A stretch of DNA of 64,000 nt, from contig OZ024936.1 in assembly GCA_964017235.1 (NCBI GenBank), positions 10,268,496 through 10,332,495 of the forward strand, in the 5' to 3' direction. The translations under genes were made by a program, and so were the position numbers. Position 1 is the first letter of the stretch; each line of letters opens with the position of its first letter. This DNA comes from Sabellastarte sp. h YS-2021. Its lineage: Eukaryota; Annelida; Polychaeta; Sabellida; Sabellidae. The notes beneath the pieces were generated by a model that was given only the letters and a program-made list of their open reading frames with translations, searched no databases and was not told the origin of the DNA. Of the stretch, positions 10,941 to 20,024 are shown in pieces.

Positions 10941-11884
10941 GCAACCCACCTAAAAATGATATGCCTTTACTTCTAGGTCTAATATTTCATAATTTACATT
11001 GATGGAGATTTACAGAGTTGTCAGGATCCCTGCACACAGTGAATAGTTGCTGAATGATAAGTTATTCGTAGGCTCGCGGTAAAAATTTTCCAGTAAGTAA
11101 AGGCTAGCATGGGAGTTCTGTGGTACAATTTGAACTTGTCTAAATATATTTTGTCAATGTGTGTCTTTTTGAAGGCTAACTTTATATGTTACAAAGAGTT
11201 GGGATCCATATATGTGAAAAAAAATGTTGGCATAAAGTGCAGTCAAAATAATTTTTTCAGCAGATTATGTAAGACGAGACTAGACAGGTCTGTTGATATG
11301 CAATTATAAAATGTTTTTATGCTACTGAAGTTGAGACAAATGTATCTGAACTAGGTAATAGTTCTTTTTCATAATACTCATAGATTAAACACATTCTGCC
11401 CAAGTTCCACAGTGGCGAGGGTTCTGCGACTATAAATGACGACTGGTAAATGAGGTACAATAGCCAAGAATTCCAGTTCTGAGAAGTTTGTTGAAAAAAG
11501 CGCGTAACTGTGGCCACGTGGTTAAAAATCCAGAAATCTACGATTCATTGTGACCATTCTACAACGCCTGTACGAGGTTTGAACGATATTTGTACGAACC
11601 CACTGAGATCTGTTGGCAAATTTCTGAGAAGTTGGTGCAAACATGGCGATGTATATGCATTACAGAGAACGATTTATGACTATATAGCGATTCCTGGAGA
11701 TCCAGGGCGATGGACGGCGCATACCCAGAGACTGTGCTGCGAGGATCAAGGATCCACAGAGAATGTTTTGAGAATTATTCATCGCCAGGATGCTTTTCAT
11801 ATAAAAAGCTGCTTCCAGATCTTATTCATTCATTTTTTGGCAAGTGAACACATGGAGTAGTTACTGACAAAAAAATGGCAAACA
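10941..11884. other. Unassigned stretch upstream of the Harbinger transposase
   Basis: A forward open frame of about 115 codons at 11510-11860 (WLKIQKSTIHCDHST...) matches nothing I recognise. It could be a remnant of the second, DNA-binding ORF that PIF/Harbinger elements carry, but no SANT/Myb pattern is visible. Confidence 0.3.
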
Positions 11885-14009
11885 ATATACAGAGGCTCAG
11901 ACTATTGCAGCAGATTCATGATGTGAAGAGAGAAACCCAGGAGGAAGACATAATCCTGGCATGAATTATTTTGGAGAGGCGTAGAAGACGTCAACCCAGG
12001 GCCCGGAGGTACTGGATCAGACCTTGGCTAGCCAGACAACTCAATTATGGCCACTATAACAGCCTTATGACTGAATTGCAGAATGAAGATGTGGCAGCCT
12101 TCCCTAACTTTGTTCGTATGGACCTTGCTATGTTTCAAGAAATTCTAACAAGAGTGGGACCAAGGATAGGGAAGTTTGACACCTGGTACCGCAAAGCCAT
12201 CAATCCTGGGTGCAGATTTGTCATTACACTCAAATTCCTGGCAACCGGTGAGAGATACCAAAGCCTGATGTATGGCTTTTATGTGGCCCACAACAGCATT
12301 TCCAGGATTGTCCGTGAGTGCTGGGATGACATTTTTGATGAATAATCAGATTAGGTTATGCATTGCCCTAGGACCAGTGCTAAGTGGAAAGGTGTGGCCG
12401 CTGAATTTTTTTTCAAGTTGGAATTTCCACCACACCTTGGGGGCAATAGATGGGAAGCATGTGGTGATACGATATCCTAGGAATGGCGGGACATTGTATT
12501 ACAACTACAAGGGTTTCCACTCAACAGTGTTGATTCTAGAAATTTTGAAATGTGGGGGCAGTTCCCCCCCATGTCTGAAAAATGTGGGGGCTTGGTCAAT
12601 AAAAATGGGATTAATTTCAGAAGCATTTTTATGTCCATATGTTTGTTAGCAGGATTACACAAATACTACTGTATAGATCTTCATGAAAAAAATAGAAGAT
12701 GGAAACTGATCCAACTTGGATCACATTAAATTATGTTACTTATCTGGATCAGTGCTTGGATAAAAAAATATCAAAGACCAGGGGTCATATTCTACAATAA
12801 TACTTTTCTAGCAATATTTTTTAAAAAATAGAAGTGCCTCGATAAAAGACCAAATGCTTTATACTGGGGAACTCATGGCCATAGCACCCAAGTCATTAAT
12901 ATTCATGAGATGATAGGAGGTCATAGATTTCCATTGGGGTTTTCTAGGGTAGATTATAAAACTCGGAACAGGATTCGGAACTGGACTATTCCCCGGATCA
13001 CACCTCTTGTCGCACTCACCTCTATGTGAGGTCACGGATTTCCTTGAAGTTTTCTAACAATATTTTATAAATAGAAGCTTAATTGTTTGGAGATCAAATA
13101 TTGTAAACTCGAGAACTCACGCTCATAGCACCCAAGTCATTAATATTCATGAGAAGATATGAGGACCCAAATTTCCCCTGTACAGTTTCCTGGGAAAATC
13201 CGTGTCCTCATATCTTCTCATGAATATTAATAACTTGGGTGCTATGGCCATGAGTTCTGTAGTGTACTGAGTAAAGCATTTGATCTTCGTCTATGCTTCT
13301 ATTTTATAAAATATTGCGAGGAAATCCCAGGGGAAATCTGTGTCCTCATATTTTCTCATGAATATTAATGACTTGGGTCTAACACTTTAAACTTGAGAAC
13401 TCACGGCCATAGCTCCCAACTCATTAATATTCATGAAAAGATATGAGGTAACACACATGCTGTATGAACTGGCTCAACAGTATTGTTGTTTGCATCATCC
13501 ACTTTCAAACTGTAGTATCCGTTTTGTTTTCATATGAAATAACATTTTTCACTGAAAAAACGACCAAATATAGCCTTCATGATGATAAAATTAAAGGATT
13601 CTCGCGAAACGATCGGTGCCCCTCCATTTTGTAAACATGCGGGATCGCGTCTTCTACCGAACGCGCCGAATATACCGAATTGCGGGCTAGTACTAAAACT
13701 CGCGAGATATCGCGTATCCCGCGCTCTAAAAGCATCACTGACTCAATCATTCTGTTAACCCTTGTGGGTGCCAACTACAAGTTCATGTGGATGGATGTGG
13801 GCGTCAAAGGATGAAGTTCTGATGTGCAGATATTTAACCAGTCGCAACTGAGGTCACACATCATTGATGGTACCGTACAGGTCCCTGCAGCTGAACCACT
13901 TCCTGGTGATGACTGTCCAATAGCATACTTGCTGATTCGGGACGATTCTGGTTCCGGGACAATGGAGACAAGGTGTGAATTTGCAGGACATGGAAGAGGT
14001 GACTGCTAG
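11885..14009 (+). pseudogene. PIF/Harbinger (HARBI1-like) transposase, interrupted
   Basis: DDE-type nuclease of Harbinger DNA transposons. The N-terminal part reads WIRPWLARQLNYGHYNSLM... and PNFVRMDLAMFQEIL (11971-12345). After a frameshift comes the first catalytic Asp block (TLGAIDGKHVVI, then YYNYKGFHS) up to 12524. The frame is cut there by a 1216 bp element and resumes near 13770 (ANYKFMWMDVG, IFNQSQLRSHI, EPLPGDDCPIAYLLI) with a stop inside. The last catalytic Glu region is not seen. The gene is clearly dead: an early stop before 11971, a frameshift near 12340, the insertion, a stop near 13815 and 3' truncation. Confidence 0.85.
12525..13740. mobile_element. CAGTGTTG-family TIR element inserted in the Harbinger transposase
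   Basis: Left end cagtgttgattctagaa and right end gcgctctaaaagcatcactg are inverted repeats. The 6 bp ACTCAA is duplicated on both sides (12519-12524 and 13741-13746). The interior holds several copies, in both orientations, of caagtcattaatattcatgag. It is the same family as the element at 42060-44046. The CAGTG end fits the hAT-like terminal rule, but the short duplication is not the usual 8 bp. Non-coding. Confidence 0.8.
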
Positions 14010-14635
14010 CAATAGGGACACCCAAATAGCTAAAAACCAAGACTGTACCTTAAACATTATTACAATTCACCTGTGGGCGTAACAGCATGGCAAAATGATA
14101 TGATATGACATATACTCTATAGTGACATTTGTTTGACTTTAAATTGGACCAGTATAAAATAGGCTGTCATTTATTTAAAAGTATTATGGGACTGTGTGTT
14201 GCGGATGTGATATATTGGACTGTTTACTGTTTTACGACATTTTATGTGCAATACATATTTCCACCAGTATTAAGTCTGATGCCACTGCATTTAATAACAT
14301 TTCCTTGAACTGTGCGTCTTCAAACTGTGACATGATACGCTATAAGCTATACTGTTTCATGACAAGTTTTTACTATGGGATTGAAATATGTTTTAATATC
14401 ATTATTAAATATGCTTGCGTTGCATTTATATAATTATATGTAAATAAGCTCTGTGTCTTTCATATGAATGTATATGCTTATTTGTTATTATAAATTATTT
14501 AATTGGTTAATTTTTTATTTGTCTTCATTAGTACTGGCATATGTACATATGCAGAGACATTTGAAAAATGCAGGATACGAAAATATTTTGTTCTAGCATA
14601 TCCCCAACTAATAACAGGAAGCAAAATTTATCAAA
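14010..14635. other. AT-rich DNA, nothing recognised
   Basis: No coding, RNA or clear repeat structure. Two phrases with tacgacatttt / catgacaagttttta and gacatgatac resemble each other weakly. Confidence 0.3.
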
Positions 14636-15540
14636 TACAGCATCAGAGATGCCCGTACACCACAGCCTGGGGAAATAGTTTTCAACACCATAAGATACAG
14701 CAGTAGTGAAACAGTACATTGGGATACTTTCAGAACAGTGTCAGTGTCCAAATAATGTTTAAGTAGAGAAAATAACATCTAAGAGAAAGAAACTGCATGT
14801 AAAGATAAAGTACTAAAACAAGACAATTCAGTAAAATAATATATAAATAAAGACACCCAAAGGTGCAACAACAAGATTCAAGTAAAAAGATATGAGAAAT
14901 ATAAGAGAGATAAAATAGCATCATATATGCAAGATCAAAGGTCAAATCCAGGTCACACCATGACGTTGGACATCAAAACACCAGACTAATGTCCCTACCA
15001 AATATCAACTTCTACACCTTATGGTTTCCGAAATAAAGCCCAAATAAGACATTATAGGACAAGGTCAATACGGCAAGGTCAAAGGTCAAATCAAGGGTAC
15101 ACCATGATGTTTTACATCTACACACCCTAGCCAATGTCCCTATCCAGTATCAATTTAATACACCTTACAGTTTCCGAGATATACCCCAGAAAAGATTTTA
15201 TAGGTCAAGGTCACTGCTGCAAGGTCAAATCAAGGTCACGCCATGACATTGCACATCTACACCACCTAAGCAATGTCCCTACCAGGTATCAACTTTCTAC
15301 ACCTTACGGTTTCCAAGATACAGCCTGGACAAGATTTTCAAACTCAAGGTCACTACGGCAAGGTCAAAGGTCAAATCAAGGTCATACCATGACGTTGCAC
15401 ACCTACATCTCCTAACCAATGTCCCTACCAAGTATCAACTTCCTACACCTTACGGTTTCCGAGATACAGGCCAGATAAACTTTTTCCCCCCAAAACCCCC
15501 CAAGAATACCCCAACAGCCCTTTAGGGCTGTGGGATAAAA
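14636..15540 (+). mobile_element. Tandem-core element 1 (pearl/Helentron-like)
   Basis: Starts at catcagagatgcccgtac...cacagcctgggg and ends with a hairpin (cagccctttagggctg) followed by tgggataaaa. Between lies a core of about four ~142 bp units with aaggtcaaaggtcaaatc...accaatgtccctaccaa...ccttacggtttccgag. The 5' block, tandem core and hairpin-bearing 3' end are the architecture of bivalve pearl elements and non-autonomous Helentrons; the class is inferred. Perfect AGGTCA DR1 sites lie at 15076-15088 and 15361-15373. Confidence 0.72.
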
Positions 15541-15818
15541 ACAATACAGTTTTCATCAAAAATGCATAGAAAACTTCAAAAATATGAGTTAAAAGTGTAC
15601 AATCACTTCCGATTTAGGCTTTATTTAAATACTGAGAGTTAAGGTTTACAGTTTTACTAAAAGTGGCGATACTGATATAAATCTTTAGACAACAAAATTG
15701 GCAAACCTATATCGGCCATATTGACAAACACTGTACGCACTAATACAGATATAACCAGCCTATAGATTGACTTACAAGTTTTGTTATGATTTTTTTTCTG
15801 TTATATAATGGTTTTATG

Positions 15819-16114
15819 TAAGGCTGTGACTTCGTTCAAAAGTAGCAGAGAAGCAAATATGGCGGATGATGTAAACAAACTGTTACGAAAAATAATGTTA
15901 AATATCAGTATAAATAAGGAAAATTATGTGAAAAACTAAGTTAAACATTAGTTGAAGAAATCAGACAGAATACTAAGGTTTGTCCATTGGCAAGTATTTC
16001 ATTGATTTACACAATATTTAATATTTTTTCGGTCACCCGCTTTGCCAGTTTGTACTCGGTTTCCTAAAGAATCTGGACCGGATTCAGGTAACCGTGTAAC
16101 CTATCACAGCCTTA
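15819..16114. mobile_element. hAT-type MITE, 296 bp, perfect 8 bp target duplication
   Basis: Terminal inverted repeats taaggctgtga...tcacagcctta are flanked by GTTTTATG on both sides (15811-15818 and 16115-16122). The end sequence follows the hAT TA(A/G)NG rule and the 8 bp duplication is the hAT length. No coding capacity. Confidence 0.85.
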
Positions 16115-16152
16115 GTTTTATGTGAACTACGTAGAGTTCAACATTCAAATTC

Positions 16153-17244
16153 AAAAAATAGCATCAGAGATGCCCGTACCCCACAGCCTAGGGAAATATT
16201 TTTAACACCATGAGATATAAAAGTACTGTATCAGTACAAAGTTCACAATACTTTCAGAGAACTGTCAGTTATATAAAGGTCCAAACAATGTTTAAATAGA
16301 GAAAATAATGTCTAAGAGAAAGATAATGCATGTACTTTATTTACATCTGGCATGGCCGAATTATGGTTTAGATGTTTTGAATATTACCATGCATACAGAA
16401 GTGGTAATACATTCAATGAATGCTTATGTGTAGTGTTGGAGCAAAATCTGTGGCTCACTTGATGAAATTCCATCTGTTACAATGGAAAGTTGTAAAAGTA
16501 AAATTCTTAATGAAATCTAATATGACTTTAGCAGTGCTTAATCTGCATCAAAAGACAGACCCAAACGTGCAACAAGATTTTCTAGGTCAAGGTCACTACA
16601 ACAAGGTCAAAGGTCAAATCAAGGTCACACCATGATGCTGCACACCTACAACCCCTCACCATTGTCCCTACCAAGCATCAACTTCCTACACCTTACGGTT
16701 TCCACGATATAGCCCGGACAAGATTGTATAGGTCAAGGTCACTACAGCAAGGTCAAAGGTTAAATCAAGGTCACATGATGACGATGCACACCTACACCCC
16801 CTAACCAATGTCCCTACCAAGTATCAACTTCCTACACCTCACGGTTTCCGAGATATAGCCCAGACAAGATTTTATAGGTCAAGATCACTACAGCAATGTC
16901 AAAGGTCAAATCAAGGTCAGACCATGATGTTGCACACCTACACCCCCTAACCAATGTCCCTACCAAGTATCAACTTCCTACACCTTACGGTTTCCGAGAT
17001 ACAGCCTGGACAAGATTTTCAAACTCAAGGTCACTACGGCAAGGTCAAAGGTCAAATCAAGGTCAGACCATGACATTGCACACCTACACATCCTGACCAA
17101 TGTCCCTACCAAGTATCAACTTCGTACACCTTACGGTTTCTGAGATACAGCCCAGACAGACTTTTTCCCGCCGCCCGCCCACCCATCCGGACACCATGGG
17201 TGAAAACAATACCCCGACAGACCTTAAGGGCTGTGGGGTAAAAA
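16153..17244 (+). mobile_element. Tandem-core element 2 (pearl/Helentron-like)
   Basis: Same start (aatagcatcagagatgcccg) and end (accttaagggctgtggggta) as element 1, with about four core units spaced ~147 bp. Perfect AGGTCA DR1 sites occur at 16604-16616 and 17042-17054, and degenerate ones at about 16749 and 16895. The 5' block contains extra DNA around 16340-16520 that the other copies lack or have diverged in. Confidence 0.72.
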
Positions 17245-17827
17245 GCTATTGAGATGCCCCTAGCCCACAGCCCGGGAAAATAGTTTTCAACACCATGAGA
17301 TATAGAAGAAATGAAACAGTACAAAGATCAGGAGACTTTCACAGCAAACCGTGTCAGTTATGTAAAGGTCCAAATGATGTTACGAAAGAACACAACATAT
17401 AAAGGAGAAAATGTCTGTAAACTATGAGGTTGTAATTTTTTTACAGAAGTACAGCTACCAATAGAAGTAGTATAATTAAGTAAAAGTACATGCAATAATC
17501 GGTTACAGCAATCCATATATCTTTGTCTCAGTTAAGGTAGGTGAACACCAGGACTTAGCATACCAGCCAAACCAATGAACCATCCAAGATTCAACTTTTC
17601 ATATATTACAGTTTCTGAGTTATGGCCCAGACAAGATTATAAAGGTTAAGGTCACTGCAAATTCAAATTAAGGTCACACCATGACAAAGCACACCTACAC
17701 CCCCAACCAATGTCCCTACCAAGTTTCAAATTCCCATACCTTATAGTTTCTGAGATACAGCCCATCCAGACACGGTGGGTGAAAACAAATACCCTAGCAG
17801 CCCTTGTAGGCTGTGGGGTGAAAAAAA
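17245..17827 (+). mobile_element. Tandem-core element 3, single core unit, abutting element 2
   Basis: Begins immediately after the end of element 2 (gagatgcccctagcccacagcccggg) and ends at taggctgtggggtgaaaa. Only one core unit (17640-17760) is recognisable. Two copies in head-to-tail contact suggest either insertion next to an existing end or rolling-circle read-through. Confidence 0.62.
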
Positions 17828-18541
17828 AAACTAAAATCTTTTGATTTCATCATTACACTTAAACTGAACCAGATAAAAACTTAGCCCTTATAACTTAATG
17901 CTCATCAAATAAAGTACAATTTCTGATTACTTTTACTACAGCATTCAGTTTTACATTGATAATTTGAGAAAATACAATAGCTAACAGATTTTCGTGATAT
18001 CATTTTTGCAAAATTATCAAGACAAAAGTTAACATACTGACCACTGAGGTAATAATGTCTAACTCCTTCAAGCAATCCTTTGAAAACAAACTATTTAAAA
18101 GGCACGAGTTGAATTACTGCTGGTAATAAAACTGGAATATATATACAGTCGTAAGACGTTTAATGAAGCTAAAAAGAACTAAAAACCTTTCTTCTTATAC
18201 AAACAATATTTACTTCCCTGTACCACAAACAAGTGAATACATGGCCTTTACACAGATTATTTTTAACAGATGATTCAGCACTCCGATCATTTAACACCAG
18301 CAAGCAACTGTCATCTTTCCTATTTCAGGTCAGGCTGGGAATTAAACCAAAGAATTGAAAAGTGTGTTTCCGATTATGTCAGCATGGCCCAGTTTGAAAC
18401 TGAAACAGGAGGCCATATGTGTTAAACCAAAAAAGCGCAGTCTAATAAAAAATTTTGTAGCGCTTAATCATCATCAAACTGATTGCACTTTTAATACATC
18501 TGATGTAAATAAGTGAGTAAAGGACAGAAGAATGGAAGGTA
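17828..18541. other. AT-rich DNA, nothing recognised
   Basis: No supported coding, RNA or repeat feature on either strand. Confidence 0.35.
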
Positions 18542-18549
18542 TTGATTAC

Positions 18550-18952
18550 TAGTGGTGTGGCGATTAGACGTATTGTCGATTAATCGTCGGTGACAGTGTA
18601 GAATCGCGGTCAGTCACTGACGTTTTCTAATGATCGATTATTAAGCTTATATCTTACCTTTCCTGATTTATATCAATATCCACATATTTTAAAAGTATTT
18701 TAGGTATTTTTACTTAATAAACTGACAGTTTTGTCTTGAATTTCAAGTTTGTTTACAGGAAGTGAGTACTTTCGGTAGATTCTAAATGTCGGAACACTGT
18801 TATTCTTACCGGATTGACCTATACTTTATCCCGGAAAGTGTTTCTTAAATAATAAACAATAATGGAGTAAAATAATCGATTATGAGTCGATCATCGCTCG
18901 GAAAAATGGACGAATAATCGACCATGAAAATTGGAGGCGATTCCCAGCACTA
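18550..18952. mobile_element. hAT MITE, 403 bp, perfect 8 bp target duplication
   Basis: Ends tagtggtgtggcgatta and ggcgattcccagcacta form terminal inverted repeats. TTGATTAC is present on both sides (18542-18549 and 18953-18960) and fits the hAT target rule nTnnnnAn. The interior is rich in attaatcg/cgattatt. A 5' end of a related element is at 58773. Confidence 0.9.
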
Positions 18953-19265
18953 TTGATTACACTATCCAAACATCTTTGATATATACGTTAATTGCACTTT
19001 TGCTAAATATCTGTCACATTTGTGAAATAAACATGTCGTGATCATAAAGAATTATCCCCATTACTTGTCCTCAATACGAACCAGTATATAATAAATGCTA
19101 ACCTGATACATATTTACCTCAGATGTGGTAAGTAAACAAAATCTATTAGCCACTGAGTCTGTGTTATGGCAGAGATTAAGCGCTATTAAAATACTCACAT
19201 TGCATTACATTTTGTTGTGATAGTCTACGTTCAATTACTGGGCAAAACCAGTCACAGTTTGTCTG

Positions 19266-19496
19266 CAAAATGGAAAATTTAATAAGTAAATTAAATTTTT
19301 ATTGCGTTAATACCTTACCTAGTGGACAGATGCATTTGTCCGGCGCCTTGCCGGTCACGCCAAACGTTAGAAAAAAACGTCCTGAGCTGGGCTCTGGCCG
19401 GGACCGGTAGCGTCCTGTTCACTCGCCAGGTGGCTGTATAGTCTCCCTGCCGGTGTACTGCGCACGCGCAGCGCATGCGCTCTTCCTCTTTTTGTT
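19266..19496 (-). repeat. 3' (left) inverted terminal repeat of DIRS copy B
   Basis: Reverse complement of 25622-25824 over almost its full length, with an extra A/T-rich outer segment (19266-19300) whose complement is found in the internal complementary region. It carries the palindrome GCGCATGCGC at 19471-19480. The extreme end reads attttt-attgcgttaatacc, whereas the internal complementary region predicts ataagttaatacc, so the terminus may have been altered by conversion. Confidence 0.9.
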
Positions 19497-19557
19497 GCCT
19501 ACCGTAGGAAATCCCCTAGGGCTAAAAATAGCGGGGACGGTAGGGAGGGACTCCCCC

Positions 19558-19653
19558 TGTCCACTAGGTAAGGTATTAACTTATAAAAATTTAATTTACT
19601 TATTAAATTTTCCATTTTATTGCGTTAATACATCTTACCTAGTGGACAGATGC
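19558..19653 (-). repeat. Internal complementary region of DIRS copy B
   Basis: The left half (tgtccactaggtaaggtatt) is the complement of the left terminus and the right half (gcgttaatacatcttaccta) is the complement of the right terminus. They are joined through ttataaaaatttaattta...ccattttat, the complement of the outer left end. This is the circular-junction template that defines DIRS1-like elements and allows synthesis of a complete circle. Confidence 0.92.
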
Positions 19654-19775
19654 AGAATAACTACCCAGTGGAAGGAGAGTAGCTAATAGGGGAATTCCTC
19701 AGAACTCCAAACTATGTATAAGAAAAGGTGGATCCGGAATGATTAGAAGCCAGATACCTCGGATCACACCTACTG

Positions 19776-19798
19776 CCCCCCCCCCCCCCCCCCCCCCC
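19776..19798 (-). promoter_or_regulatory. Polypurine tract (sense G23 after an A-rich run)
   Basis: On the sense strand this is gagaaaagaa followed by 23 Gs, between the recombinase stop and the internal complementary region. The equivalent position in copies C, E, G and H has AAAA followed by 4-11 Gs. It resembles the plus-strand priming tract of LTR retroelements, a function not established for DIRS elements. Length may be affected by slippage. Confidence 0.5.
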
Positions 19799-19964
19799 TT
19801 CTTTTCTCAAAGCCCAGTACTGGCTCGCTAGGAGCACAAAAGGACTGAGGAGGGTAAAAGTTCTGACTAACGAGGAAGAACAGGACCTATAAGACTATCT
19901 CATCAAGCCCTTAGCCCCACTTTGGATCGCGGCAGACTAAGGACTCAGGATAGTGGAAGAAAAA

Positions 19965-19995
19965 TTGTTTTTTTTTTGTTTTTTTTTTTTTTATA
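19965..19995 (-). other. A-rich tract downstream of the recombinase ORF of copy B
   Basis: On the sense strand there are two A runs (about 9 and 14) shortly after the stop of the tyrosine recombinase. They may be 3'UTR low-complexity sequence. No canonical polyadenylation signal stands out. Confidence 0.35.
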
Positions 19996-20024
19996 TACAA
20001 TGTACAAACTCGAGGATAACGGAG

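Noticed and set aside
11510-11860. 115-codon open frame as the Harbinger DNA-binding ORF
   Set aside because: No SANT/Myb-like Trp spacing; orientation and position alone are not enough.
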